Of a stretch of DNA of 64,000 bases, positions 1-8,071 are shown one piece after another. Below the pieces are notes generated by a model, which was not told the DNA's origin, did no database searches, and saw nothing but the letters and a program-made list of their open reading frames with translations. The DNA comes from TH-plancto1 sp043777375 (GTDB taxonomy: Bacteria > Planctomycetota > Planctomycetia > Planctomycetales > Planctomycetaceae), in the NCBI GenBank assembly GCA_043777375.1, contig JAYWHX010000132.1, positions 1 to 64,000 of the forward strand, read 5' to 3'. The number at the start of each line of letters is the position of its first letter. The stretch's first letter is position 1. A program made the position numbers and the translations under genes.

Positions 1-1
1 A

Positions 2-82
2 ATCGGTGCCAAAAACAAACGCTTCAAAGCCGCCCTCGACCCTAACTACATCCTTGATGTCCTGAAAAGACTCACCGTTTGA
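2..82 (+). CDS. C-terminal end of a gene cut by the left edge
   Basis: Only the last 26 codons are visible, ending in TGA at 80-82. The peptide contains a motif of the form LDPNYILDVLK. This loosely recalls the NPKYLLDALK strand of DNA polymerase III sliding clamp (DnaN). A normal DnaN has about 40 more residues after that motif, and here the frame stops almost at once. The similarity may therefore be chance, or this may be a divergent or shortened clamp-like protein. Function is left open. A hairpin follows 14 bases after the stop, which fits the end of a transcription unit. Confidence 0.35.
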   Translation: MGAKNKRFKAALDPNYILDVLKRLTV

Positions 83-96
83 TGCGTACCGCCTGG

Positions 97-122
97 CCCA
101 GACATCGCTTTGGATGTCTGGG
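97..122 (+). terminator. Hairpin after the left-edge gene
   Basis: A perfect 10-bp stem (97-106 with 113-122) closes a 6-base loop 14 bases after the stop codon of the edge gene. No T-tract follows, so it is only a candidate terminator or 3'-end stabiliser. Confidence 0.4.
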
Positions 123-268
123 TGAAGCAGGAACAGGAGGGGGAGGATGAAGATTGATGTTCATGGCTAACGCCCGCCTTTCAATCCCCTTGTTGCTTCG
201 CAACCCTGACGCTCAGAGTAGCGTTTGGGCCACCCCGACTTCATATCAAAACCTCTTAAAACCCCGAG

Positions 269-1264
269 CTACTTCCGCTGCCACATATCCATTTTCTCCA
301 GCACCGCTCGTGGTCCCTCTCCGTCGAGCCACTCCTGCGCCTGCTCATCTCTTTTTAAATACGCGTCCCAGAACGCGGTACTCAGGGCCAGGATCACGTG
401 GTGGTGGTTCGGGTTCCGCTTGTTCTTTTCACCGGGCAGGGATCGATCGGTGAATACCGAATGTTCGGCCTCATCGAGCACCAGTTCATACTTCCCACCG
501 GGCGGCAGCGCGGTGTACACCGCTCGTCGAGTTTCAACGGTCGCACCTCCGATCGCGGATACGTCTTTCGTGCCTGTCATCAACAACCAGGGAATGCTCA
601 CCTTTCCGAACGCAGACGCCGGATCTCCCACAGCTGGGCTGCTGGGGCTCATCGGCAGGGCGGCCTTGATGCGGGGTTCGATCAGATTGAAATTCCCGCG
701 AGCTGTGGTTTGCCCACTGACCGCTTGCGTGGTCACAGCTCCGAACGAGTGGCCCGACATCCCGACTTGTTCCAGATTGAAGGCCCCGAAGAATTCGTGT
801 TTCGTGTCTTTGTTCCAGATCTCTAGCTGATCGAGGACAGCTGGGACATCCTTCGCGCGGAGCAGGAAATTCTCAGCGTTGGCGGCTTCCTTCATGGCGG
901 ACATGATCTGTGCAGGACGTTTCCCCTTCCAGACGGAGGTATCGCTTCCCGGATGTTGCAGGAACACCGCGATATAGCCTCGCGCGGCCCAGTGCTCGCC
1001 CAAATAGAGCCCCATTTCTCGCGACCCACCCAGCCCGTGGCTAAACAGCAGCACCGGAGCCGATTTGATCTCGCCGCAGCGGTAGACCCGGATGGGGATG
1101 TCGCGATTCCGAGCCTGGTCATGCACCGTCAAATCGAGCGGAACGACTTTTTCAGTATGCAATTTCGCAAGCGGATCATACGCCGCCAAATCCCGCTCCC
1201 CGGCGACCAGCTGATCATTGAACGTCGAAATCAAACACAGCAGAGCCAGACAACGAAACCACAT
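269..1264 (-). CDS. Secreted alpha/beta-hydrolase (dienelactone hydrolase / chlorophyllase-like)
   Basis: 331 residues. A hydrophobic signal peptide (roughly MWFRCLALLCLISTF) suggests export. The fold is alpha/beta hydrolase: an oxyanion-region motif FSHGLGG, the nucleophile elbow GHSFG, a later GTKD segment and a C-terminal histidine segment (DEAEHSVF) complete a plausible Ser-Asp-His triad. The family includes dienelactone-hydrolase-like and platelet-activating-factor acetylhydrolase-like esterases; the substrate is unknown. The ATG at 1264 is preferred over an in-frame GTG at 1279 because GGGAG lies about 10 bases upstream and the signal peptide begins there. No operon partner is evident. 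Confidence 0.85.
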   Translation of the reverse strand: MWFRCLALLCLISTFNDQLVAGERDLAAYDPLAKLHTEKVVPLDLTVHDQARNRDIPIRVYRCGEIKSAPVLLFSHGLGGSREMGLYLGEHWAARGYIAVFLQHPGSDTSVWKGKRPAQIMSAMKEAANAENFLLRAKDVPAVLDQLEIWNKDTKHEFFGAFNLEQVGMSGHSFGAVTTQAVSGQTTARGNFNLIEPRIKAALPMSPSSPAVGDPASAFGKVSIPWLLMTGTKDVSAIGGATVETRRAVYTALPPGGKYELVLDEAEHSVFTDRSLPGEKNKRNPNHHHVILALSTAFWDAYLKRDEQAQEWLDGEGPRAVLEKMDMWQRK

Positions 1265-1514
1265 GACATCAACTCCCACAGGGGAACAGCGTCAGCGCCA
1301 CGCGACGATCCATTCCCCATCCCCAATCTAACCCCGCCACAGCTGGGAGGTTTCGGAAAACTCGGATGAACAGCGAGGGAAATTGATCCCGCTGGACGTT
1401 GGCACTCGACCGGACCACGAAAACCGACCGAATTGCAGAATCCGGTTTGAGGCAATTCTGCTCAAATGATATACAGAGACTCCCACTCCTCATTTCTCTC
1501 ACTCCGAGGCTGAC

Positions 1515-1847
1515 ATGGCTGACAATCCTTTGAACTCTCCGCAGGAACAACCCGAAGCGGGAGTTCGCATCGAACTCGACGATACGGGTGTCGATGGTCT
1601 GTATTCCAACCTGTGCCGGGTCTCCAGCACTCCTGAAGAAGTCATCCTGGACTTGGCTCTGAACCCAAATCCGATGGGCGGAGCTGTGCAGACGATTCGC
1701 GTTTCGCAGCGCGTGATCCTGAATCACTTCACCGCTAAGCGGCTGGCGGCCTTGCTGACTGCGACCGTGCAGCGTCACGAGCAGGTCTTTGGCCGGTTGG
1801 AAACCGATATCCGCAAGCGGGTGCAGGGCGACATCGCCGCTCGATAG
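1515..1847 (+). CDS. DUF3467 family protein
   Basis: 110 residues, small and soluble. The pattern (IELDD..YSNLCRVSSTPEEVILDLALNPNP...RVSQRVILNHFTAKRLAALL) matches the DUF3467 family. Members are about 100 residues and are often called host-nuclease-inhibitor-like or simply conserved hypothetical; no biochemical role is established. The start ATG at 1515 follows a purine-rich stretch (ACTCCGAGGCTGAC). A strong hairpin at 1876-1922 lies just downstream, so it is probably a monocistronic unit. Confidence 0.85.
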   Translation: MADNPLNSPQEQPEAGVRIELDDTGVDGLYSNLCRVSSTPEEVILDLALNPNPMGGAVQTIRVSQRVILNHFTAKRLAALLTATVQRHEQVFGRLETDIRKRVQGDIAAR

Positions 1848-1875
1848 GGCTGATTGAAGAAACTGTCAGTTAAAC

Positions 1876-1922
1876 ACAAGCGGTCAGGACGGTCACACAA
1901 GTGACCCTTCCTGACCGCTTGT
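1876..1922 (+). terminator. Long two-part hairpin after the DUF3467 gene
   Basis: A 14-bp perfect outer stem (1876-1889 with 1909-1922) encloses a second 6-bp stem (1891-1896 with 1901-1906, loop ACAA), separated only by a small internal bulge. No clear T-tract follows. It lies between the stop of the DUF3467 gene and the prenyltransferase start, which suggests a terminator or processing hairpin. Confidence 0.6.
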
Positions 1923-1989
1923 CGTAGACAACGATGATGAGTGGTCAGTGAATGTCCGCCGAGTCTCTTTCCTCCCCCTCTCAACGCCC

Positions 1990-2853
1990 ATGCTCGCCCG
2001 CATTCGCCACTTCCTAGAGCTGATTCGTTTCAGCCACACAGTCTTCGCCCTGCCCTTCGCCTTGTTCTCGGCGATTCTGGCGTGGCGATTGACCGAGTTT
2101 CGCCTGCGCGACCTCGTCGGAATTCTGCTGTGCATGGTTCTCGCTCGCTCAGCTGCGATGGCGTTTAATCGGCTGGTGGATCGAGACATGGATGCAGCGA
2201 ATCCGAGGACAGCCCGGCGGCACATCCCCGCCGGTTTGTTAACGCCCACGGCAGTGACTCTATTTGTATTGGTCTGCTCGCTGGGATTTGTGGCCGCGAC
2301 GACGATCTTTCTGCCCAATCGCTGGCCGCTATCCCTCTCTGTGCCGGTGCTGTTATTCCTGCTGGGGTACTCGTATGCCAAACGATTCACATCGCTCTGC
2401 CATTACTGGCTCAGTGCTGCTCTTATGCTCTCGCCGATCGCAGCTTGGATCGCGATCCGAGGCACAATCGAGTTACCCGCAGCACTCCTGGCAGCTGTGA
2501 TCTTTTTCTGGGTGGGTGGGTTCGACATTTTGTATGCGACGCAGGATGCCGATTTTGATCGGGAGCGAGGGCTGTCGAGCATCCCTGCGAAATTCGGGAT
2601 TCCGACGGCTCTGCGGATCGCTGCATTCAGCCACCTGCTGACAGTCCTCGCGTTATTAGCTCTTTGGAAATTCGCCCCGCTCGGGCCTGTGTTTCTCGTC
2701 GGAGTTCTAGTGCTGGCGTTACTGCTGGCATACGAGCACTGGCTGGTCCGACCCGATGACCTGAGCCGGGTGAATACGGCGTTCTTCCATGTGAATGCGG
2801 CGGTCAGCGTTGGAATTCTCGTACTGGGAGTCGTCGACCTGTGGGTGGCATGA
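1990..2853 (+). CDS. ubiA: UbiA-family polyprenyltransferase (MqnP/UbiA-like)
   Basis: 287 residues of integral membrane protein with about eight hydrophobic helices. Both Asp-rich motifs of the UbiA superfamily are present: NRLVDRDMDAANPRTARR near residue 55 and DADFDRERGLSSIPAKFG near residue 180. These bind Mg-prenyl diphosphate and the aromatic acceptor. The short length and the second motif fit the 4-hydroxybenzoate prenyltransferase / MqnP group, which prenylates the head group in futalosine-pathway menaquinone synthesis; this pathway assignment is inference. A GTG at 1948 would add 14 residues that lack family character, so the ATG at 1990 is chosen. Confidence 0.85.
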   Translation: MLARIRHFLELIRFSHTVFALPFALFSAILAWRLTEFRLRDLVGILLCMVLARSAAMAFNRLVDRDMDAANPRTARRHIPAGLLTPTAVTLFVLVCSLGFVAATTIFLPNRWPLSLSVPVLLFLLGYSYAKRFTSLCHYWLSAALMLSPIAAWIAIRGTIELPAALLAAVIFFWVGGFDILYATQDADFDRERGLSSIPAKFGIPTALRIAAFSHLLTVLALLALWKFAPLGPVFLVGVLVLALLLAYEHWLVRPDDLSRVNTAFFHVNAAVSVGILVLGVVDLWVA

Positions 2854-3264
2854 TGAGTGCCTGCACTCGCCGACGAAACAATATCAGCGCTGCCTCCGTG
2901 ATCACGATCTTTGTGGGGCACGTTTTAGACTTGCGCGTCGCCAGTTGAGAGAACTGCGAAGGAACGAAGGACTGACTTGCAAACGGCATTTTCGAAGAGT
3001 GGAGGTCACAGAAAACTCAAATCAATCAAACGAAGAGTCTTCCCCCTGTTTGCGTTTTTTGAGTTTCTTGCGGCCAGTTCTTCTGACTGAACCCTAGTCA
3101 GAGTGTAGGAATCTCGCCCGTTCCACACTCGCGCGGACGGCACGTAAAAACTTGCACCACAGCTTGTGGCTCAGCAGGAGCTTCGCCCTCCCGACCACTT
3201 CTTTGCACGGAGATCGGCGGCCGGATTGGTGACTGCCTGCCCCCTGCGGTACAGTGTCAGGATC
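2854..3264. other. Intergenic stretch between the prenyltransferase and nadB
   Basis: No convincing gene. It holds an imperfect hairpin (arms 3013-3021 and 3058-3066) next to a T-run at 3055-3060, which could terminate the prenyltransferase transcript, and one copy of the 25-bp repeat at 3168-3192. Open frames here have no family character. Confidence 0.5.
3168..3192. repeat. 25-bp repeat, copy 1
   Basis: Identical over 25 bases (GGCTCAGCAGGAGCTTCGCC followed by CTCCC) to 29960-29984, where it forms the right arm of an imperfect palindrome. No matching left arm is evident at this copy, so it may be a half-element. It lies about 70 bases upstream of nadB. Confidence 0.7.
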
Positions 3265-4926
3265 ATGAACACGACAGGACGACGGGACAAAGGCAGCATC
3301 TTGGAACTCGAATCGACCCCCCGCCGACGTTACCTGGCGAGCTTTGACCCCAAGCGAGTTCCGCACCGATTTGCTGATGTGCTGATTATCGGGTCGGGGA
3401 TTGCTGGCGTTCGCGCGGCCCTGGAGATCGACCCTCGGCTGCGCGTTGTCGTCGTTACCAAGGATCGACTCGAACTCTCGAACAGTGCGTGGGCGCAAGG
3501 GGGCATTGCGGGTGTGCTGGACCCTTCGGACAAAGTGAGCAATCACGCAGAAGATACGATGACAGCCGGAGCTGGGCTGTGCGACCGCCGAGTGGTTGAT
3601 GCCGTCGTGAATTCCGCCCCCGACTTGATTCGCGAGTTGGTCCGCTATGGGACACATTTTGACGAGCGAAACGGCGAGCTGGCCCTAACCACCGAAGGCG
3701 GGCACAGCCACCCGCGAGTGGCTCACGCACTGGGCGATGCGACCGGTAAAGAGGTCATGCGGGCGCTGATTGAGCGCATGCGGGAGCAAAAAGCGAGCGA
3801 GATCTGGGAGAAGACCTTCACGATTGACTTGCTCACAAATGACAAAAAATGTCAGGGGGCGATCGTCTGGCATCCGGGACACGGCAAGACGTTTATCTGG
3901 GCCAAGCAGACGATTCTGTGCACGGGTGGGGCAGGGCGTCTCTACCGCGAAACGACGAATCCCGACATCGCCACAGCTGATGGTCACGCGGTCGCCTTTC
4001 GCGCGGGGGCGACGGTCCGGGACATGGAGATGATGCAGTTCCACCCGACGGTGCTGTACATCGCCGGGGGCTCACGGCATTTGATTTCTGAGGCTGTTCG
4101 GGGCGAGGGAGCTTATTTGATCGATAGCCGTGGTTATCGCTTCATGCCCGATTACCACCCGCTGCTGGAGTTGGCTCCTCGCGATATCGTCAGTCGCGCA
4201 ATAACAGACCAGATGGAGAAGACCCGGCACGCCTGCGTGTACCTCGACCTGCGGCACTTACCCGAATCGATGGTGATTGAACGGTTCCCGCACATTCGCA
4301 AAGTCTGCCAGGAGTTCGGCCTCGACCTCGCCAAAGACCCGATTCCCGTTCGCCCGGGCGCACACTATATGATCGGTGGACTGACTGTCGATCTGGATGG
4401 TCGGACATCGCTGCCGAACCTTTGGGCAGCGGGCGAGGTCACCAGCACTGGTCTGCACGGCGCGAATCGCCTCGCCTCGAACAGCTTGCTCGAGGGGCTG
4501 TACTACGGGCTCCGTTGTGGGCGCGGGGCGAGTGCGGCGGCCCTCGCGATCCCGGATGACTTCTGCATTACTCCCTTGAGTTCCAACGGTCCCGCCTCGA
4601 CAGGACAGCCTTCTGATGATCTCAATCTCGTCGACTTGCGTAACTCCCTCGCCAGCCTCATGGGTCGCCATGTCGGGATTCGCCGCGATGAAGAAGGTCT
4701 CGCAGCTGCAGCCGAACAGGTCGAGTTCTGGGACCGTTACGTCGCTCTGCGGGAGTTTCACTCGGTCGAGGGCTGGGAGCTGCAGAATATGCTGCTGGTC
4801 GCGAAGTTAATGATCCAGTCGGCGCGGGCCAGAAAAGAAAGCCGCGGAGTTCACTTCCGCAGTGATTTTCCACAACAGGTCTACGAGCCGCAAACACATG
4901 TGGTGACACATCGCGGGCAGATTTAA
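3265..4926 (+). CDS. nadB: L-aspartate oxidase
   Basis: 553 residues, the usual NadB size. It oxidises L-aspartate to iminoaspartate in the first step of de novo NAD synthesis, using FAD. The FAD dinucleotide motif IIGSGIAGVRAALE sits near residue 40. Family signatures follow: SNSAWAQGGIAGV, the active-site region ISEAVRGEGAYLID with its conserved His/Arg context, PGAHYMIGGLTVD, and LHGANRLASNSLLEGLYYG. The ATG at 3265 is chosen because CAGGA lies just upstream; a longer frame from 3166 begins inside the repeat. nadA and nadC are not in the window. Confidence 0.95.
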   Translation: MNTTGRRDKGSILELESTPRRRYLASFDPKRVPHRFADVLIIGSGIAGVRAALEIDPRLRVVVVTKDRLELSNSAWAQGGIAGVLDPSDKVSNHAEDTMTAGAGLCDRRVVDAVVNSAPDLIRELVRYGTHFDERNGELALTTEGGHSHPRVAHALGDATGKEVMRALIERMREQKASEIWEKTFTIDLLTNDKKCQGAIVWHPGHGKTFIWAKQTILCTGGAGRLYRETTNPDIATADGHAVAFRAGATVRDMEMMQFHPTVLYIAGGSRHLISEAVRGEGAYLIDSRGYRFMPDYHPLLELAPRDIVSRAITDQMEKTRHACVYLDLRHLPESMVIERFPHIRKVCQEFGLDLAKDPIPVRPGAHYMIGGLTVDLDGRTSLPNLWAAGEVTSTGLHGANRLASNSLLEGLYYGLRCGRGASAAALAIPDDFCITPLSSNGPASTGQPSDDLNLVDLRNSLASLMGRHVGIRRDEEGLAAAAEQVEFWDRYVALREFHSVEGWELQNMLLVAKLMIQSARARKESRGVHFRSDFPQQVYEPQTHVVTHRGQI

Positions 4927-5036
4927 CTCGCACCAAGTGTCCCCCGCAGTTCCATCTTCCCCGAATCTCGGAGAGTCGACAGAATACCGGGTCAGGGAGG
5001 ACATGAGCTTCTCTCCAGACAATAGGAGCTTGTGTG

Positions 5037-5597
5037 ATGACGGATTCGATGTCACGGATCAGCCGGGTCCGGCTGTTGTTGGTACTGCTCGTGTCGCTGG
5101 TCGGCTTGGATCAGGCGACGAAGCACTACGCCGTCACGCACTGGAAGGGCCAGCCTCCGCAGAGCTTCGTGAACAATGTGTTTCGAATTGAGTATGCCGA
5201 AAACAAAGGGGCGTTTCTGAGCCTGTTCGGCAACTTGTCCGACACGGCCCGCTATACGATTCTGGTGATCGGGAATGGAGTGTTCATGATCGTGCTGGTC
5301 GCTTTCCTTCTGGGAACCGATCAGTGGAGTCGCTGGAACTACGTGGCCTGGACACTCGTCTTCGTCGGTGGAATTGGCAACCTGATCGACCGGATTCGCA
5401 TTAACGCCGTTATCGATTTCCTGAACCTCGATATCGGCCTAGTCCGCACGGGAATTTTCAACGTGGCCGACATGGCCATCACAGCGGGGTTCCTCATGCT
5501 GGTGCCACAGTTCTTTCGTTCGGCCCCAGCGGAGACTGCGGCCCCTGAATCTATTGCGGCATCGCCTTCTGCAGTCTCGTCCGGAAACCCGTCATGA
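5037..5597 (+). CDS. lspA: Lipoprotein signal peptidase (signal peptidase II)
   Basis: 186 residues, inner-membrane aspartic protease that cleaves prolipoproteins before the lipid-modified cysteine. Four transmembrane helices are visible. The family signatures are LDQATKHY near residue 25, GGIGNLIDRI (first catalytic Asp) and FNVADMAI (second catalytic Asp). AGGAG at 5024-5028 sits 8 bases before the ATG at 5037; a GTG immediately before it (5034) is a possible alternative. The C-terminus carries an Ala/Ser/Pro-rich tail. It overlaps the next gene by ATGA, so they are probably translationally coupled. A likely substrate encoded here is the lipoprotein at 23221-25113. Confidence 0.95.
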   Translation: MTDSMSRISRVRLLLVLLVSLVGLDQATKHYAVTHWKGQPPQSFVNNVFRIEYAENKGAFLSLFGNLSDTARYTILVIGNGVFMIVLVAFLLGTDQWSRWNYVAWTLVFVGGIGNLIDRIRINAVIDFLNLDIGLVRTGIFNVADMAITAGFLMLVPQFFRSAPAETAAPESIAASPSAVSSGNPS

Positions 5598-6655
5598 GAC
5601 GGAGTCTGCGGCTGTGTATGAGCCGTATCGCCCTCTGCATCGACTTCGTCGTCGGGGTGGCTGGCCTGACCACCGCCGATGACCGCGTCACACTGATCCC
5701 GGACGGAGCAGTCGATCCGGTTGTGGTGATCGGCTCCATTGAGGATTACACCGGCGAAGAACTTCTGATCCAGCGTCCGGGGACGACTGTCGCGGATCGC
5801 TATCCCGCGAGCAACATCGTGTCAGTGCAGACATGGCGATCGGCCATTCATGTGCAGGGCATCGCGGAGTTCAATGCCGATGAAACTGCCGCAGCCGAAC
5901 AGTCGCTGTTGAAATCGCTTCAGGACGAGCCTCGCGACTGGATGAAGCGCGAGATCCTTTCCCAGCTGGTTCGCTGCGCGATGCGGCGCGGCGACTGGGG
6001 GACAGCTGGGACATGGTTCCTGCAAATCACCGATGACGATCCATCATCGCGGCACTGGAATATCGCGCCGATCCAGTGGGCTCCGCAGTCACTCGGCGAC
6101 AATCAGAAGACCCTCGCGCGGGGGTGGATGAAATCCTCAGACTCGCCTGCACAGTTGCTGGCTGCCAGCTGGCTGCTTGTGGACCCCATCTACGGAGAGG
6201 CTGCGGAAAAGAAGCTCGACGACCTCGCGCGGGACTCCAACGCGATCATTGCCCCTCTGGCTCGCGCCCAGCTGTGGCGACTCCGACTGGGGCTGGATTT
6301 GAATGAATTGGAGGTCCAGAAATGGCGGCAAGAGGTGCGGCGAATACCGCGTTCGTTGAGAGCCGGACCACAATACCTGGTCGGACGAGGGCTACTGCAA
6401 CGGAGCGAACCAGCCGCCGCCGCTGCGGAGTTGTTGTGGCTACCGATGGTTTACCAGGACAACGAAGATCTGTCGGCTCGGGCGTTGGTCGATGCGGCAG
6501 GGGCATTTGAAAAAACGGGGCGAACGAGAGAAGCGATCACGTTGTATGACCGTGTCATCGAACAATACGGGTGGTCGCCGTGGGCGAACGCGGCGCGGAA
6601 TGCCCGATCGGTCTTGTCCTCGCCCGCTGATTCCGGCGAGAATCCGGCCCGCTGA
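5594..6655 (+). CDS. Secreted TPR-like protein of unknown function
   Basis: 353 residues. The N-terminus (RRSLRLCMSRIALCIDFVVGVAGLTTA) looks like a weak signal peptide. After a short beta-rich start (VVIGSIEDYTGEELLIQRPG), the rest is alpha-helical with TPR-like repeats, most clearly near the C-terminus (ARALVDAAGAFEKTGRTREAITLYDRVIEQYGWSPWANAARNA). It starts inside the lspA stop codon (ATGA at 5594) and precedes exbB/exbD. Planctomycetes often place such a TPR protein beside ExbBD-like pairs, so a role in the same energised envelope complex is plausible. No enzyme motif is seen. Confidence 0.75.
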   Translation: MRRSLRLCMSRIALCIDFVVGVAGLTTADDRVTLIPDGAVDPVVVIGSIEDYTGEELLIQRPGTTVADRYPASNIVSVQTWRSAIHVQGIAEFNADETAAAEQSLLKSLQDEPRDWMKREILSQLVRCAMRRGDWGTAGTWFLQITDDDPSSRHWNIAPIQWAPQSLGDNQKTLARGWMKSSDSPAQLLAASWLLVDPIYGEAAEKKLDDLARDSNAIIAPLARAQLWRLRLGLDLNELEVQKWRQEVRRIPRSLRAGPQYLVGRGLLQRSEPAAAAAELLWLPMVYQDNEDLSARALVDAAGAFEKTGRTREAITLYDRVIEQYGWSPWANAARNARSVLSSPADSGENPAR

Positions 6656-6742
6656 GAAACCACACGATCTCAAACAGACCACAATCGATCGGTTAGCATC
6701 GATCTACTGTTCATTTTCCGACCACACGCCAAGGAGGGCGGC

Positions 6743-7585
6743 ATGTCAGCAGTTCCATCCGATCGCCCACATTCGAACTCCTACAGGCGCTCGTTGCGAA
6801 CAATGGTCTGGGTCGTCGGGATCCTGCTCATCTTTTCACGGGTGGCGCAAGCCGCTGATGGGAAAATCTTCGACAAGGGCCAACTGAACGTCCGCGAACT
6901 GCTGCGCGCCGGGGGCTTCATTGGTTATCTGACGATCGCGCTCAGCGTCGCGATGGTGGCCTTGATCGTCGAGCATCTCCTGACCATCCGTCGCAACACT
7001 CTGATCCCCAAAGGATTCTCTGAGCGCTGCCAGAAACTAGTCGCCAGTGGACAGCTGGCCCAGGCCGAAACGCTCTGTCGCGAGCAATCCAGCTTGCTGT
7101 CGTATGTGGTCGGCATCGGCCTGCAGGAGTCTGATCTGGGCGTCACGTCGATGGTCAAGGCAATGGAGGACGCCATCTCCGAACAGGCGGCCCGGCTGAC
7201 CCGCAAGATTGAATACCTGTCCCTGATCGGCGTCATCGGTCCCATGCTGGGACTGATGGGGACCGTGTGGGGCATGATCCAGGCGTTCGCCGAATTCGCC
7301 GAGAAGGTGGCTCCCCGTACCGCCGACTTCGCCCCCTCGATCTCCGAGGCCCTCGTCACCACGATGTTCGGACTGATCGTCGCAGTCCCCGCGCAGGTCG
7401 CATTTGCCATGTTCCGCAACCGCATCGACAGCTACATCGCCGAGACTGCTGTCACGGCCGAGGCGATTATTGCCCCCCTCAAGCGCAAACTCCTTCTGCG
7501 CAAACCTGAATCACGACCAGCGCCGACGGTGCTGCCGAATCAATCACTCAGTCCGACTGCTCCCGAGGGAGGTCGCAGTTCGTGA
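6743..7585 (+). CDS. exbB: MotA/TolQ/ExbB proton-channel family protein
   Basis: 280 residues. It begins with a hydrophobic signal-like segment ending near AQAADG, then has three membrane helices in the ExbB/TolQ arrangement. The conserved C-terminal part is clear: EYLSLIGVIGPMLGLMGTVWGMIQAF and ISEALVTTMFGLIVAVPAQVAFAMF. With its ExbD partner it forms a proton channel that drives envelope transport or motility-like work. A strong Shine-Dalgarno (AAGGAGG) lies upstream of the ATG at 6743. It overlaps the following exbD gene by 4 bases. Confidence 0.92.
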   Translation: MSAVPSDRPHSNSYRRSLRTMVWVVGILLIFSRVAQAADGKIFDKGQLNVRELLRAGGFIGYLTIALSVAMVALIVEHLLTIRRNTLIPKGFSERCQKLVASGQLAQAETLCREQSSLLSYVVGIGLQESDLGVTSMVKAMEDAISEQAARLTRKIEYLSLIGVIGPMLGLMGTVWGMIQAFAEFAEKVAPRTADFAPSISEALVTTMFGLIVAVPAQVAFAMFRNRIDSYIAETAVTAEAIIAPLKRKLLLRKPESRPAPTVLPNQSLSPTAPEGGRSS

Positions 7586-7992
7586 GAGTTCCCTCGACCA
7601 CATTCCGCCGACCCATGCGGATGGACATGACTCCCCTGATCGACATGGTGTTTAACCTGGTCGTCTTTTTCCTGGTCGCTTCTCACTTTTCGAACGAGAC
7701 CGACATCCCCCTCGAACTCCCGACAGCCTCGACCGCGAACGTCGACGACGAAGACCCCCGTCGACTCGTCATCACAATCACCGAAGACGAACAGCTGCAC
7801 ATCGCGGACAAGTCGATCGATCTGCCGCAACTGCAGGATCTGGTCAAAGATGAGTTGGATCGCCACGGGCCCGAGTTCGCCGTGCAGATCCGCTCGGACC
7901 GGCGTGTGCCGTATCGCGCGGTCGAACCGCTGCTGCTCGAGTGCTCACGAATCGGGGTCACTCGATTTGGGTTTAAAACCGCAGCCGAGTAG
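7582..7992 (+). CDS. exbD: ExbD/TolR family biopolymer transport protein
   Basis: 136 residues. The single N-terminal membrane helix carries the protonatable Asp of the family (MTPLIDMVFNLVVFFLVASHF). The periplasmic domain follows (LELPTAS...LVITITEDEQLHIADKSIDL...VQIRSDRRVPYRAVEPLLLECSRIG). The start is GTG at 7582, overlapping the exbB stop, so the two are translationally coupled in the usual ExbB-ExbD stoichiometric pair. A terminator at 8019-8049 closes the region. Confidence 0.93.
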   Translation: MRVPSTTFRRPMRMDMTPLIDMVFNLVVFFLVASHFSNETDIPLELPTASTANVDDEDPRRLVITITEDEQLHIADKSIDLPQLQDLVKDELDRHGPEFAVQIRSDRRVPYRAVEPLLLECSRIGVTRFGFKTAAE

Positions 7993-8018
7993 TGGCATCA
8001 GCCGCCTCGCAATAAAAA

Positions 8019-8049
8019 GAGGGCGAAGCAGCTTGGCTGCTTCGCCCTC
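8019..8049 (-). terminator. Rho-independent terminator for the Tad gene group
   Basis: A 14-bp perfect stem with a TTG loop. Read on the minus strand, the hairpin is followed by TTTTTATT, a classic intrinsic terminator for the minus-strand TadG gene that ends at 8072. It may also stop readthrough from exbD on the plus strand. Confidence 0.85.
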
Positions 8050-8071
8050 GGGTCTCATTCCACGGATCGGA

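Noticed and set aside
225..830. Long open frame on the plus strand
   Set aside because: It runs antisense to a clear hydrolase gene and has no family pattern.
1269..1778. Open frame on the minus strand
   Set aside because: It lies opposite the DUF3467 gene and covers its upstream region; composition is that of a shadow.
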